From Pseudomonas sp. R5-89-07 (GTDB lineage Bacteria > Pseudomonadota > Gammaproteobacteria > Pseudomonadales > Pseudomonadaceae), in NCBI RefSeq assembly GCF_003851685.1, contig NZ_CP027727.1, positions 1,550,001 through 1,614,000 on the forward strand: a stretch of 64,000 nucleotides of DNA, given 5' to 3'. This document shows positions 16,814-26,865 of this stretch, piece by piece. The notes under the pieces are model-generated. The model was given only the letters and a program-made list of their open reading frames with translations, did not search any database and was not told where the DNA came from. The translations under genes were made by a program, and so were the position numbers. How positions within the stretch are numbered: the first letter of the stretch is position 1; each line of letters starts with the position of its first letter.

Positions 16814-18271
16814 TCAGAACAACTTGAGCGGCGGCGCGTCTTCTTTCACCGGCTCGTTCTTACCGGTCTGCTCGTTCCAGCCACCGCCGAGGGCCTTGTA
16901 CAGGTTGACCTCGCTGGTCAGCTGCGCCAGGCGGTCGGTGATCAGCGATTGCTGGGCACTGAACAGTTGGCGCTGGGCGTCGAGGAAGGTCAGGTTGCTG
17001 TCCACACCGATGCGGTAGCGACGCTCGGCCAGGCGGTAGTAATCCTGGTTGGCGGCGACGAAACCACGTTGTGCATCCAGCTGCTGCTTGTAGGTCGCAC
17101 GCGCGGCGAGGCCGTCGGAGACTTCCTGGAAGCCGGTCTGGATGGCCTTCTCGTAGTTGGCCACGTTGATCTCTTTCTGGATCTTCGAGTAGTCCAGGCT
17201 TGCGCGCAGGCTACCGGCGTTGAAGATCGGGATGTTGATCTGTGGCGCGAACGACCAGGTGCCCGAGCCGCCCTTGAACAGGCCGCCCAGGTTCGGGCTG
17301 GCGGTACCGGCGCTGGCGGTCAGGCTGATGCTTGGGAAGAATGCCGCACGGGCCGCACCGATGTTGGCGTTGGCGGCCTTGAGGTTGTACTCGGCCTGGA
17401 CGATGTCGGGACGCCGTTGCAGCAGGTCCGACGGCAAGCCGGCCGGTACTTCGCTGAGCAGGTCGTCGGACAATGGCTTGCTGGCGATATTCGCCGGCAG
17501 GCCAGTGCCCAGCAGCAGGGTCAGGCTGTTTTCGTCCTGGGCCACCTGGCGCGTATACCGGGCAAGCTGCACGCGGGCGTTTTCCACTGAAGTGCGCGCC
17601 TGGCTCAAGTCGAGAGCCGAGGCCACGCCGACTTCGTTGCTGCGCGAGGTGAGCTTGTAGCTCTGCTCGAATGCGCCGAGGGTGTCCTGGGTCAGCCTGA
17701 GCAGTTCCTTGTCGGCCTGCCAGGTCAGGTAGGCATTCGCCACGTTGGCCACCAGGCTGATCTGGGTGCTGCGCCGTGCTTCTTCGGTGGCGAAGTATTT
17801 CTGCAGCGCCTCTTCGCTCAGGCTGCGTACGCGGCCGAACAGGTCCAATTCATAGGAACTGATCCCCAGGCCTGCCGAGTACTGGCTGGCGATGGTCGAT
17901 TCGCCGGTCTGCGACAGGCGCGCCGGAGTACGCGAACGGCTGCCGCTGCCGGTGGCCGAGACCGCCGGGAACAGGTCGGCACGCTGGATCTGGTACTGCG
18001 CCGCGTAGGCGTCGATGTTCAGGGCCGCGACGCGCAGGTCACGGTTGTTCACCAGCGCAGTCTGGATCAGCTGTTGCAGGGCAGGGTCATGGAAAAACTG
18101 CTTCCAGCCTTGCTCGGCGGCGGCCTGGCCCGGCGCCTGGGCCGACGAATACGCCGGCCCCTGCGGGAACTGCGCTGCTACCGGCGCTTCGGGGCGCTGG
18201 TAGTCAGGGATCAGCGAGCAGCCACTGAGCACGAATGCGGTGACGGCTAAGGAAAGTAGCGACTTGCTCAT
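16814..18271 (-). CDS. emhC: RND efflux outer membrane channel (OprM/TtgC/EmhC type)
   Basis: 485 residues. Signal with lipobox LSGC and two outer membrane efflux repeats (about residues 60-250 and 275-465), matching the OprM/TolC trimer channel family. It exports drugs, solvents and aromatic hydrocarbons with EmhAB. Its start overlaps the emhB stop by 4 bp. The symbol follows the P. fluorescens emhABC naming; ttgC in P. putida and oprM in P. aeruginosa are orthologue-like names. Confidence 0.9.
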   Translation of the reverse strand: MSKSLLSLAVTAFVLSGCSLIPDYQRPEAPVAAQFPQGPAYSSAQAPGQAAAEQGWKQFFHDPALQQLIQTALVNNRDLRVAALNIDAYAAQYQIQRADLFPAVSATGSGSRSRTPARLSQTGESTIASQYSAGLGISSYELDLFGRVRSLSEEALQKYFATEEARRSTQISLVANVANAYLTWQADKELLRLTQDTLGAFEQSYKLTSRSNEVGVASALDLSQARTSVENARVQLARYTRQVAQDENSLTLLLGTGLPANIASKPLSDDLLSEVPAGLPSDLLQRRPDIVQAEYNLKAANANIGAARAAFFPSISLTASAGTASPNLGGLFKGGSGTWSFAPQINIPIFNAGSLRASLDYSKIQKEINVANYEKAIQTGFQEVSDGLAARATYKQQLDAQRGFVAANQDYYRLAERRYRIGVDSNLTFLDAQRQLFSAQQSLITDRLAQLTSEVNLYKALGGGWNEQTGKNEPVKEDAPPLKLF

Positions 18272-21200
18272 TGGCCAGCCTCTTTAGGAGTTTGCTTGGT
18301 TTCAGTCTTTTTACGGTCGCCAATGGCGGACACGGTTGCAAAGAACAATGGCACCCAGAAGATCGCCAGCACCGTGGCCGTGATCATACCGCCGATAACG
18401 CCGGTACCGATGGCGTGCTGGCTGCCTGAACCTGCGCCCGAGGAGATCGCCAGCGGCAGTACGCCGAGGATGAACGCCATGGAGGTCATGATGATCGGGC
18501 GCAGACGCATGCGGGACGCTTCGATCGCGGCCTCGACGATGCCTTTGCCCTGTTCGTGGAGCTCTTTGGCGAACTCCACGATCAGGATGGCGTTTTTCGC
18601 CGCCAGACCCACCGTCACCAGCAGGCCCACCTGGAAGAACACGTCGTTGGACAGCCCGCGCATGCTGGTGGCGATCAACGCCCCCACCACACCCAGCGGC
18701 ACGACCAGTACCACTGCAATCGGGATCGACCAGCTTTCGTACAGCGCCGCGAGGCACAGGAACACCACCAGCAGCGACAGGGCATACAGCGCCGGCGCCT
18801 GGGAGCCGGACAAGCGTTCCTCGTACGACAGGCCTGTCCAGGCATAGCCGATACCGGCCGGCAGTTGCTTGACCAGACGCTCGACTTCAGCCATTGCATC
18901 ACCGGTGCTGTAACCCGGTGCCGGGGTGCCGAGGATTTCCATCGCCGCCACGCCGTTATAACGCGAGAGCTTCGGCGAACCGTAGATCCACTTGCCCGAG
19001 GCGATGGCCGACAACGGCACCATTTTCCCGGAGTCGCTGCGCACGTACCACTTGTTCAGGTCTTCCGGCGACATACGGCTGGCGGCTTCGCCCTGCACGT
19101 ACACCTTCTTCACGCGACCACGGTCAATGAAGTCGTTGACGTAGCTGCCACCCAGGGCAATCGCCAGGGTCTGGTTGATGCTCGACAGCGTAATGCCCTG
19201 GGCGCTGGCCTTCTCGTCGTCGACGGTGAGCTCATACTGCGGCTCATCGTTCACGCCGTTAGGACGTACGCCGGCCAGGATCTTGCTTTGTGCCGCCATG
19301 CCCAGGAACTGGTTGCGCGCGGCCATCAGCTTGTCATGGCCGACACCACCCTGGTCTTGCAGGAACACGTCGAAACCGGTGGCGTTACCCAGTTCCAGTA
19401 CAGACGGCGGCACGATGGCGAATACCATGGCGTCCTGGAAGGTCTGCATGAAGTAGCCCTGGGCACGCTTGGCAATTTCGAATACCGACGTGGACGCATC
19501 ACGCTCATCCCACGGCTTGAGCATCACGAACGCCAGGCCCGAGCTTTGACCACGACCGGCGAAGTTGAAGCCGTTCACGGTAAATACCGACTTCACGCCT
19601 TTGCCTTCGCCTGGCTCGCCTTCCTTGTCGTTGAGCAGGAAGATGCGCATGTCGTCGATGACTTTTTGCGTGCGCTCGGCCGTGGAGCCGACCGGGGTCT
19701 GCACCTGGGCAAAGATCACGCCCTGGTCTTCATCGGGCAGGAACGCGGCAGGGATGCGCATGAACAGCCAGATCATGCCGGCGAAGATCAGCAGGTACAC
19801 CAGGAACGCCGGGATCTTGTGCTTGATCATGTTGCCCACGCCGCGCTCGTAGCTCAGTACGCCACGGTCGAAGGTGCGGTTGAACCAGCCGAAGAAACCA
19901 CGCTTGGGTTGACCGTGCTTTTCCGGGTCGATCGGCTTGAGCATGGTGGCGCACAGGGCCGGGGTGAAGATCAGCGCAACCAGTACCGACAACGCCATGG
20001 CCGAAACGATGGTGATGGAGAACTGTTTGTAGATCACACCGGTGGAGCCGCCGAAGAACGCCATCGGCAGCAGTACCGCCGACAGTACCAGGGCAATACC
20101 CACCAGGGCGCCCTGGATCTGGCTCATGGACTTGACCGTCGCCTCTTTCGGCGACAGGTGCTCCTCGGCCATGACGCGCTCGACGTTTTCCACCACGACG
20201 ATGGCGTCGTCCACCAGCAAGCCGATGGCCAGGATCATGCCGAACATGGTCAGGGTGTTAATGGTGAAACCGAACGCCGCGAGGATCCCGAAGGTACCCA
20301 GCAACACCACCGGCACCGTCATGGTGGTGATGATGGTGGCGCGGAAGTTCTGCAGGAACAGGAACATCACCAGGAACACCAGCACGATCGCTTCGACCAG
20401 GGTGTGGACAACACCGGAGATCGATTCGGTGACCACTGGCGTGGTGTCATACGGCACCACCGCCTTCATGCCTGGCGGGAAGAATGGCTCCAGCGAGGCG
20501 ACGGTGGCACGAATGGCCTTGGCGGTATCCAGGGCGTTGGCGCCGGAGGCCAGTTTGATCGCCATGCCGGAAGCCGGGTTGCCGTTGAACTGCGCGCTGA
20601 TGCTGTAGGTCTGGCCGCCCAGCTCGATGCGGGCGACGTCCTTCAAGCGTACTTGCGAGCCGTCGGTGTTGACCTTCATGAGGATGTTGCCGAACTGCTC
20701 GGCAGTCTGCAGGCGGGTCTTGCCGATGATCGTGGCGTTCAGCTGGGTGCCGGGCAGGGCAGGCAAGCCGCCCAATTGACCGGTGGCCACCTGGACGTTC
20801 TGCGCCTGGATCGCGGTGCTCACATCGACCGGCGTCAGCTGGTAGTTGTTGAGCTTGGCCGGGTCCAGCCAGATGCGCATGGCGTACTGCGAACCGAACA
20901 CCTGGAAGTCACCGACACCCGCGGTACGCGAGATCGGGTCCTGGATGTTGGACACGATGTAGTTCGACAAGTCGTCCTTGGTCATGCTGCCGTCTTCCGA
21001 CACCAGACCGATCACCATCAGGAAGTTCTTCACCGACTTGGTAACGCGGATACCCTGCTGCTGTACTTCCTGGGGCAGCAGTGGCGTCGCCAGGTTCAGC
21101 TTGTTCTGCACCTGCACCTGGGCGATGTCCGGGTTGGTACCCTGGTTGAACGTCACGGTGATCGTCATGCTGCCGTCGGAGTTACTGTCCGAGGAAACGT

Positions 21201-21429
21201 AACGCAGGTTGTCGATACCGTTGAGCTGTTGCTCGATGACCTGCACCACGGTGTCTTGCACGGTTTGTGCGGACGCGCCCGGGTAGGTCACCTGGATGTC
21301 GATGGCGGTTGGCGCGATGGCCGGGTATTGGTTGATGGGCAACTTCAGGATCGACAGTGCCCCGACCAGCATGATCACCAGGGCGATTACCCAGGCGAAA
21401 ATGGGACGGTCGATAAAAAATTTCGACAT
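18268..21429 (-). CDS. emhB: RND efflux inner membrane pump (MexB/TtgB/EmhB type)
   Basis: 1053 residues, hydrophobe/amphiphile efflux-1 family. Proton-driven inner-membrane pump with 12 helices and two large periplasmic loops. The proton-relay Asp pair of helix 4 is in [17 protein letters not shown]. It begins [20 protein letters not shown], as MexB homologues do. Length matches MexB/TtgB/EmhB. Lies 3 bp downstream of emhA and overlaps emhC. Confidence 0.95.
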   Translation of the reverse strand: MSKFFIDRPIFAWVIALVIMLVGALSILKLPINQYPAIAPTAIDIQVTYPGASAQTVQDTVVQVIEQQLNGIDNLRYVSSDSNSDGSMTITVTFNQGTNPDIAQVQVQNKLNLATPLLPQEVQQQGIRVTKSVKNFLMVIGLVSEDGSMTKDDLSNYIVSNIQDPISRTAGVGDFQVFGSQYAMRIWLDPAKLNNYQLTPVDVSTAIQAQNVQVATGQLGGLPALPGTQLNATIIGKTRLQTAEQFGNILMKVNTDGSQVRLKDVARIELGGQTYSISAQFNGNPASGMAIKLASGANALDTAKAIRATVASLEPFFPPGMKAVVPYDTTPVVTESISGVVHTLVEAIVLVFLVMFLFLQNFRATIITTMTVPVVLLGTFGILAAFGFTINTLTMFGMILAIGLLVDDAIVVVENVERVMAEEHLSPKEATVKSMSQIQGALVGIALVLSAVLLPMAFFGGSTGVIYKQFSITIVSAMALSVLVALIFTPALCATMLKPIDPEKHGQPKRGFFGWFNRTFDRGVLSYERGVGNMIKHKIPAFLVYLLIFAGMIWLFMRIPAAFLPDEDQGVIFAQVQTPVGSTAERTQKVIDDMRIFLLNDKEGEPGEGKGVKSVFTVNGFNFAGRGQSSGLAFVMLKPWDERDASTSVFEIAKRAQGYFMQTFQDAMVFAIVPPSVLELGNATGFDVFLQDQGGVGHDKLMAARNQFLGMAAQSKILAGVRPNGVNDEPQYELTVDDEKASAQGITLSSINQTLAIALGGSYVNDFIDRGRVKKVYVQGEAASRMSPEDLNKWYVRSDSGKMVPLSAIASGKWIYGSPKLSRYNGVAAMEILGTPAPGYSTGDAMAEVERLVKQLPAGIGYAWTGLSYEERLSGSQAPALYALSLLVVFLCLAALYESWSIPIAVVLVVPLGVVGALIATSMRGLSNDVFFQVGLLVTVGLAAKNAILIVEFAKELHEQGKGIVEAAIEASRMRLRPIIMTSMAFILGVLPLAISSGAGSGSQHAIGTGVIGGMITATVLAIFWVPLFFATVSAIGDRKKTETKQTPKEAGQ

Positions 21430-21432
21430 GGA

Positions 21433-22578
21433 TTACTCCCCTTTGCCAGCAGCGGCAGCAGGAGCGGCGGAACCGGCAGGCTTGGCGTTGTCTGCTTCCT
21501 TGACCTTGACCTCGGCACCCGGCTTGACGTACTGCAAGCCTTCGGTGATGACGCGGTCACCGGCGTTCAAGCCTTTTTCCACCAGCCAGTAGGCGCCGTA
21601 GGTACGGTTGGCCACCAGTTCACGCTGCTCGACCTTGTTGTCGGCATTGACGACAAGCGCCGTCGGAGTGCCTTTGAGGTCGCGCGTCACACCTTGCTGC
21701 GGTGCCAGAATGGCTTTGCTGTTCACGCCAGCTTGCAGTTGGGCGTGTACGAACATGCCCGGCAGCAGGGTGTGGTCCGGGTTGGGGAACACGGCGCGCA
21801 GGGTGACCGAACCGGTGGTCTGGTCAACCGACACTTCGGAGAACTCCAGCTTGCCTTCCTGGCCGTAGTCACTGCCATCTTCCAGGGTCAGCTTGACCTT
21901 GGCGGCATTGGCGCCGGCTTTTTCCAACTGACCGCTTTCCAGGTCGCGACGCAGTTTGAGCATTTCTGCCGAGGACTGGGTGACGTCGACGTAGATCGGG
22001 TCCAGTTGCTGGATCACGGCCATGGAGTCGGCCTGGCCGTTGCTGACCAGCGCGCCTTCGGTGACCGAAGAACGGCCGATACGCCCGGAGATCGGCGCGT
22101 ACACCTTGGTGTAGCGCACGTTGATCTGGGCGGTTTGCACGTTGGCTTCGGCCGTCATGCGGTTGGCGACGGCGGTGTCGTATTCCTGACGGCTGACGGC
22201 CTGTTCATCGACCAGCTGCTTGTAGCGGTCGGTGATGGATTTGGTCTGGGTCAGGTTGGCTTGTGCGCTTTTGAGGGTCGCTTCATAGACCGACGGGTCG
22301 ATCTGATAAAGCTGCTGGCCTTCCTTCACGTCCGCGCCTTCCTTGAACAGGCGCTTGAGAATGATGCCGTTGACCTGGGGGCGTACTTCCGCAATGCGGT
22401 AGGCCGTGGTGCGGCCAGGCAGCTCGGTGGTCAGGGTGAAGGCTTGCGGTTGAATGGTGACCACGCCGACCTGAGGGGTTTGAGCGGGCGGAGCCGCTTC
22501 TTCCTTTTTACATCCGCTGAGCAGCGATGCCAGGGCGACGGCAGTGACCAGAGCGGTAACAGCTGGCTTAAGTTGCAT
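21433..22578 (-). CDS. emhA: RND efflux periplasmic adaptor (MexA/TtgA/EmhA type)
   Basis: 381 residues from the ATG at 22578 (GAGGATC ribosome site). A longer frame adds 12 residues without a site. Lipoprotein signal with LLSGC, then the membrane fusion protein order: barrel-sandwich hybrid, coiled-coil hairpin (about residues 95-165), beta-barrel and a membrane-proximal Ala/Lys-rich tail. It joins EmhB to EmhC. First gene of the operon behind a promoter covered by the EmhR operator. Confidence 0.92.
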   Translation of the reverse strand: MQLKPAVTALVTAVALASLLSGCKKEEAAPPAQTPQVGVVTIQPQAFTLTTELPGRTTAYRIAEVRPQVNGIILKRLFKEGADVKEGQQLYQIDPSVYEATLKSAQANLTQTKSITDRYKQLVDEQAVSRQEYDTAVANRMTAEANVQTAQINVRYTKVYAPISGRIGRSSVTEGALVSNGQADSMAVIQQLDPIYVDVTQSSAEMLKLRRDLESGQLEKAGANAAKVKLTLEDGSDYGQEGKLEFSEVSVDQTTGSVTLRAVFPNPDHTLLPGMFVHAQLQAGVNSKAILAPQQGVTRDLKGTPTALVVNADNKVEQRELVANRTYGAYWLVEKGLNAGDRVITEGLQYVKPGAEVKVKEADNAKPAGSAAPAAAAGKGE

Positions 22579-22667
22579 GAAGATCCTCGGGTCAGGCGCG
22601 CAGAGTGCGCACAAGAAGTGTGGAAGGGTAAAAACAAAGCTGCGAGTAGATAAGTAGCTTGCTACGC

Positions 22668-22697
22668 AATATACTTACGTTCATGGTTGTTTGTAAA
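22668..22697 (-). promoter_or_regulatory. emhA promoter with TtgR/EmhR-type operator
   Basis: Leftward, TTTACA (-35, 22692-22697) and TATATT (-10, 22668-22673) are separated by 18 bp. The 30 bp between and including them, with the segments ACAAACAACCATGAA and GTAAGTATATT, match the P. putida TtgR operator of the ttgABC promoter almost base for base as I remember it. The repressor would occlude RNA polymerase. Confidence 0.85.
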
Positions 22698-22864
22698 CTC
22701 TTGACAGGCAGGGCGGAATGTACACAAAGCACCCCCCAAAGCCTCGATTTTAGTACGTTCGGCGCCCATGACGGTGTCGTCCCACAATTATTCAGATGAT
22801 CGTTCGCGTCTATTAACATTGCGTTAACGATAGTCCCAAGTGTTCTGATTGAGGTTTTACTGCC

Positions 22865-23497
22865 ATGGTTCGTCGCACCAAAGAGGAAGCTCAGGAAACG
22901 CGCAGCCAGATTCTCCAAGCCGCCGAGCAAGCCTTCTATGACCGTGGCGTTGCGCGGACCACGCTGGCGGATATCGCCGCCCTGGCCGGCGTCACGCGCG
23001 GTGCAATTTACTGGCATTTCAGCAACAAGTCCGACTTGTTGCAGGCACTGCTCGATACGCTGCACGAACCCTTGGACGAATTGGCCCGGGCGAGTGAAAG
23101 CGAGGATGAAATCGACCCGTTGGGGTGTATGCGCAAGCTGCTGATTCATCTGTATCATCAAGTGGCCCTGGACCCGAAAACCCGGCGCATCAACGAAATC
23201 CTGTTCCATAAGTGCGAGTTCACCGATGAAATGTGCGACATGCGCCGCCAACGCCAGGCCCACAGCCTGGAGTGCAACCTGCGCATCGGCCTGACGTTGC
23301 GCAATGCGGTGCATCGCGGCCAATTGCCGGAAAATCTCGATACCACCCGTGCAGCGGTGTGTATTCATGCCTACATCCACGGCTTGATCGGCCAGTGGCT
23401 ATTGGTGCCCGACAGTTTCCAACTGCATCAGGACGCCGAGCGCTGGGTGGACGCCGGGCTGGACATGCTGCGCCTGAGCCCCAGCCTGCGCAATTGA
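22865..23497 (+). CDS. emhR: TetR-family repressor of the efflux operon (EmhR/TtgR)
   Basis: 210 residues. N-terminal TetR helix-turn-helix at about residues 10-57 ([26 protein letters not shown]), then an all-helical ligand domain. The sequence is close to TtgR/EmhR, which bind antibiotics, plant phenolics and aromatic solvents and then leave the operator. Divergent from emhA with a 286-bp shared region containing the operator. A TTGACA at 22701 may be the -35 for emhR, which would make it self-regulated. Confidence 0.92.
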   Translation: MVRRTKEEAQETRSQILQAAEQAFYDRGVARTTLADIAALAGVTRGAIYWHFSNKSDLLQALLDTLHEPLDELARASESEDEIDPLGCMRKLLIHLYHQVALDPKTRRINEILFHKCEFTDEMCDMRRQRQAHSLECNLRIGLTLRNAVHRGQLPENLDTTRAAVCIHAYIHGLIGQWLLVPDSFQLHQDAERWVDAGLDMLRLSPSLRN

Positions 23498-23801
23498 GAC
23501 AAAATGCGTAATTACGTCCAGTTGTGTCAACAGTAAAGCCTAAGGACAGTCAATCGTCCTTCTGCCTGATTGAAGGGGTGACTTTATATACGCGCTGGCG
23601 GGCGGTTGATAGGTAGCGCCCTAAGTATTTTGTAGCGATTTTGTTGCGGATCTGTGAAGCGATGTTTCCAAGACGAAACATGCGGTCAAAAATGTGGGAG
23701 GGGGCTTGCCCCCGATAGTGGTGTGTCAGTCACTGATGTGTTGACTGAAGCGCCGCCATCGGGGGCAAGCCCCCTCCCACATTGTTCTGTGTTTCAGTCA
23801 G
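23498..23801. other. Intergenic region between emhR and xenB
   Basis: About 300 bp between two genes that converge here. It holds one REPIN (23692-23782) and otherwise moderately AT-rich sequence with no convincing frame. Confidence 0.6.
23692..23782. repeat. REPIN
   Basis: Arms ATGTGGGAGGGGGCTTGCCC and its inverse, about 90 bp apart end to end, lying between converging emhR and xenB. Confidence 0.92.
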
Positions 23802-24857
23802 TTAGATCGGCAGCGTTGGGTAATCGATGTAACCCACTGGCCCTTTACCGTAGAAAGTTTCCGGGTGCGCGTCGTTCAGTGGTGCATCGGCCTTCAAGCG
23901 TGCCGGCAGGTCCGGGTTGGCAATGAACGGTATGCCGAAGGCCACCGCATCGGCCTTGCCGGCGGCCAGCCAGGCATTGGCGCTGTCTTTGGTGAAGCGC
24001 TCGTTGGCGATATAGACGCCGCCGAAGGCTTTCTTCAATTGTGGGCCGAGGCTGTCCGCGCCTTCTTTTTCACGGGCGCAGATAAAGGCGATGCCACGCT
24101 TGCCCAGTTCGCTGGCGACGTAGGTGAAGGTTTCCGCCAGGTTGGCGTCGCCCATGTCGTGAGCGTCGGCACGCGGTGCCAGGTGCACGCCCACGCGGCC
24201 GGCGCCCCAGACTTCGATCGCGGCGTCGGTCACTTCCAGCAGCAGGCGCGCACGGTTTTCCAGGGAGCCACCGTACTGGTCGGTGCGCTGGTTGGTGCTG
24301 CTTTGCAGGAACTGGTCGAGCAGGTAGCCGTTGGCGCCATGGATTTCCACGCCGTCAAAACCTGCGGCCTTGGCGTTTTCGGCGCCGGTGCGGTAAGCGT
24401 CGACGATGTCGGCGATTTCAGCGGTTTCCAGGGCGCGCGGGGTCGGGTAGTCGGCCAGTGGGCGCACCAGGCTGACGTGGCCTTTGGGCTGGATCGCGCT
24501 CGGCGCCACCGGGGTTTCGCCGTTCAGGTACGACTCATGGGAGATGCGACCGACGTGCCACAGTTGCAAGAAAATCTTGCCGCCCGCGCCGTGGATCGCC
24601 TTGGTCACGTTGGCCCAGCCGCGAACCTGGTCGTTGGACCAGATGCCCGGCGTGTCCGGGTAGCCCACGCCCATGGGCGTTACGGAGGTGGCTTCGCTGA
24701 GGATCAGCCCGGCGGACGCGCGCTGCACGTAGTACTCGGCCATCAGCGCATTGGGTACGCGGCCGACGTCGGCACGGCAGCGGGTCAGCGGCGCCATGAT
24801 GATGCGGTTTTTCAGTTCCAGGTCGCCCAGTTTGATGGGATCGAAAATAGTCGTCAT
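23802..24857 (-). CDS. xenB: Old Yellow Enzyme family oxidoreductase (xenobiotic reductase B type)
   Basis: 351 residues, FMN-dependent TIM barrel. It reduces activated alkenes, N-ethylmaleimide-like compounds and nitrate esters or nitroaromatics with NADPH. Family landmarks: N-terminal KNRIIMAPLTRCRAD, flavin/substrate HGANGYLLDQFLQ with the His-x2-Asn pair, YGGSLENRARLLLEV, and the C-terminal GKGPVGYIDYP. The sequence closely resembles XenB of P. fluorescens I-C as I recall it; nemA is an alternative name. It is 17 bp downstream of the arsR-type gene and so probably co-transcribed with it. Confidence 0.9.
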   Translation of the reverse strand: MTTIFDPIKLGDLELKNRIIMAPLTRCRADVGRVPNALMAEYYVQRASAGLILSEATSVTPMGVGYPDTPGIWSNDQVRGWANVTKAIHGAGGKIFLQLWHVGRISHESYLNGETPVAPSAIQPKGHVSLVRPLADYPTPRALETAEIADIVDAYRTGAENAKAAGFDGVEIHGANGYLLDQFLQSSTNQRTDQYGGSLENRARLLLEVTDAAIEVWGAGRVGVHLAPRADAHDMGDANLAETFTYVASELGKRGIAFICAREKEGADSLGPQLKKAFGGVYIANERFTKDSANAWLAAGKADAVAFGIPFIANPDLPARLKADAPLNDAHPETFYGKGPVGYIDYPTLPI

Positions 24858-24874
24858 GGGAAAGCACCTTTGTC

Positions 24875-25225
24875 TTAAGTTGATCGGTTGGTCGTGGGGG
24901 CCAGCTCGGCATCGCCGGGGGCGCTGAGTTCGGTGAAGAGTGCGGTGAGGAAGGCTTGGATCACCTCCTCATTGCGCCGGAAAAAGTGCCACTGCCCGGC
25001 CTTCTGGCTGGTGATCAGGCCTGCTCGTTGCAATGTGGCCAGGTGCGCCGACACGGTGGACTGGGACAAGCCGCAGCGCTGGTCGATCTGCCCGGCGCAG
25101 ATGCCGTATTCGTGGTTGTGCAGTTGCTCGGGGAATTGCACCTTCGGGTCTTTCAGCCAGGTGAGGATGTCTCGTCGTACTGGATGCGCCAGGGCTTTTA
25201 TTATTTCGTCGAGGTCGATAGACAT
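24875..25225 (-). CDS. ArsR-family transcriptional regulator
   Basis: 116 residues from ATG 25225; upstream in-frame codons run through the operator region and are unlikely to be coding. Winged helix at about residues 10-95 with recognition helix around GLSQSTVSAHLATLQ. A single Cys (about residue 43) lies before the recognition helix, so a thiol-sensing mode is possible, but no ArsR metal motif (ELCVCDL) is present. It precedes xenB and is divergent from acpH, with three operator-like repeats between. Likely a repressor relieved by electrophiles, the substrates of XenB; this is inference. Confidence 0.85.
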   Translation of the reverse strand: MSIDLDEIIKALAHPVRRDILTWLKDPKVQFPEQLHNHEYGICAGQIDQRCGLSQSTVSAHLATLQRAGLITSQKAGQWHFFRRNEEVIQAFLTALFTELSAPGDAELAPTTNRST

Positions 25226-25248
25226 GGCAGGTGCTCGGTGTCGTAAAA

Positions 25249-25348
25249 CGTTATATCGCGATGAGGCGAACCTTAAATCGTTATATCCCGATATACCAAT
25301 ATGATTTTGCTCTGAGGTCAGGCGGATTGGGTATATCGGGTTATAACG
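25249..25348. promoter_or_regulatory. Three-site operator array between arsR-xenB and acpH
   Basis: Copy 1 CGTTATATCGCGAT (25249-25262) and copy 2 CGTTATATCCCGATAT (25279-25294) are direct repeats 30 bp apart. Copy 3 is in reverse, CGTTATAACCCGATATA on the minus strand (25332-25348). Each is an imperfect palindrome of the form CGTTATA-N2-CGATATA, typical of a small winged-helix repressor. Copy 3 lies about 35 bp before acpH and copies 1 and 2 lie before arsR. Confidence 0.7.
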
Positions 25349-25379
25349 ATACGTCGTCGGCAGTGGTAGACTGCGCGCC

Positions 25380-25964
25380 ATGAATTATCTCGCACATCTG
25401 CACTTGGGCGGCCAACTGCCTGCGCAACTGCTGGGCAGCCTGTATGGCGACTTCGTCAAAGGCCGCTTGCAGGGCCAGTTCAGCCCCTCCATCGAAGCGG
25501 CGATTCAGCTGCATCGCTCCATCGACCGCTTTACCGACAGTCACCCGCTGGTGGGGCAGGCGTTGTCGCGCTTTGGCCTCACACGCAGGCGCTATGCGGG
25601 AATTGTTCTGGATGTGTTTTTCGATCACTGCCTGGCGCGGGATTGGGCGCTGTATGCCGACCAACCTCTGGAGCACTTCACCGCGCAGGTGTACCGCGTG
25701 CTCGCCGCGGAGCCGCAGTTGCCGGGGCGTCTGGCGCAGATTGCACCCTGGATGGCAGCGGATGATTGGCTGGGCTCGTACCGTGAATTCGAGGTGATGG
25801 GGCAGGTGTTGCGGGGGATCTCGCGGCGGCTGACCCAGCCTGAGGAGCTGGGGTTTGCGATGCAGGAATTGCGGGAGCTGTATGAGCCGCTGAGCAAAGA
25901 CTTCAGTGAGTTCTACCCAGAGCTACAGGCATTTGCACACCTCCAACTGACCGCCCAAAACTAA
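25380..25964 (+). CDS. acpH: Acyl carrier protein phosphodiesterase
   Basis: 194 residues of the AcpH family (MNYLAHLHLGG start, HD-like metal site). It hydrolyses the 4'-phosphopantetheine group from holo-ACP. Visible motifs are YGDFVKG, HRSIDRFTDSHP and DVFFDHCLARDW, which hold the His/Asp metal ligands. There is no clear ribosome site, so translation may start near the 5' end of the transcript. Usually a single gene; here it is divergent from the arsR-xenB unit. Confidence 0.9.
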   Translation: MNYLAHLHLGGQLPAQLLGSLYGDFVKGRLQGQFSPSIEAAIQLHRSIDRFTDSHPLVGQALSRFGLTRRRYAGIVLDVFFDHCLARDWALYADQPLEHFTAQVYRVLAAEPQLPGRLAQIAPWMAADDWLGSYREFEVMGQVLRGISRRLTQPEELGFAMQELRELYEPLSKDFSEFYPELQAFAHLQLTAQN

Positions 25965-26056
25965 ATGTGGGAGGGGGCTTGCCCCCGATAGCAGTGGCTC
26001 AGTCAACCTATGCAGTGACTGGCATACCGCCATCGGGAGCAAGCCCCCTCCCACAT
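25965..26056. repeat. REPIN
   Basis: Begins directly after the acpH stop codon with ATGTGGGAGGGGGCTTGCCC and ends with the inverse arm followed by TTTTTGA. It lies between converging acpH and olsA and probably helps end transcription from acpH. Confidence 0.92.
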
Positions 26057-26073
26057 TTTTGACCGTGCCTGCT

Positions 26074-26865
26074 TCAAGCCGCGAATGCCGGTCGAACCTC
26101 TATCTGTTCAGCTTCTGGGACCGGCCCAAACAGCGTCTTCTGCACCGCCTGCTGCGCCTGATACGCCAGCGCCGCACGTTCCTGCCCAGCGCAGGCAATC
26201 GGTTTGAGCACGTGAATCTCCACGTCGCCCTGGTCATTGCCGAACAGTCGCATCAGGTGCGAGAGCAAATCGTCATCACCTATAAACGGCGCCAACGGGT
26301 CCACCTGGCCATCGCGCAGGTAACGGATCGCCACCGGTTGCAGCGCCACATCCGCATCGATCGCACTGGCCAGCAAACGCCCGTGGAAGGTACGCAGGCT
26401 GCGCCCGTCGGTGGTGGTGCCCTCGGGGAACATCAGCAGCGGGTGCTGTTGCTCCAGATGGCGGGTCATCTGTTTGCGGATCAACTGGCTGTCACCCGAG
26501 CCACGGCGAATGAACAGGCTGCCGGCTTTCGCCGCCAACCAGCCCGCCACCGGCCAGGTGCGCACTTCGGCCTTGGACAGAAACGACATCGGCGCCACGG
26601 CACCGAGCAGCGGGATATCGGTCCAGGACACGTGATTGCTCACCCACAGCATCGGTTGCGTCGGCAATTCACCGTGCACCGTCACGCGAAAGGGCAGGGC
26701 ATTGGTCAGCCGCGCCATAAAAAAGCGCGACCAGCGCTGGCGCCGCACCATCGAATTGGCCACTCCCAGGCGCTCGAACAGGCCAAACACACTGGCCATG
26801 CTCAAGCCCAACACCACCACCAGCAGCACCCGGGCGATGCGCCCGTACACGCGCAGGCGGCCCAT
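26074..26865 (-). CDS. olsA: Lyso-ornithine lipid O-acyltransferase OlsA
   Basis: 263 residues. PlsC-type acyltransferase that adds the second fatty acid to lyso-ornithine lipid at the inner membrane. It has an N-terminal membrane helix (about residues 8-30), the catalytic NHVSWTD (His-x4-Asp) near residue 90 and FPEGTTTDG near 160. The start at 26865 overlaps the olsB stop by one base, so the two are translationally coupled. By sequence alone a 1-acyl-glycerol-3-phosphate acyltransferase is possible; the partner gene decides. Confidence 0.88.
   Translation of the reverse strand: MGRLRVYGRIARVLLVVVLGLSMASVFGLFERLGVANSMVRRQRWSRFFMARLTNALPFRVTVHGELPTQPMLWVSNHVSWTDIPLLGAVAPMSFLSKAEVRTWPVAGWLAAKAGSLFIRRGSGDSQLIRKQMTRHLEQQHPLLMFPEGTTTDGRSLRTFHGRLLASAIDADVALQPVAIRYLRDGQVDPLAPFIGDDDLLSHLMRLFGNDQGDVEIHVLKPIACAGQERAALAYQAQQAVQKTLFGPVPEAEQIEVRPAFAA

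Noticed and set aside
18556..22653. 1365-codon open frame opposite emhB and emhA
   Set aside because: Antisense shadow of two well-conserved efflux genes with no recognisable domain; GC-driven lack of stops.
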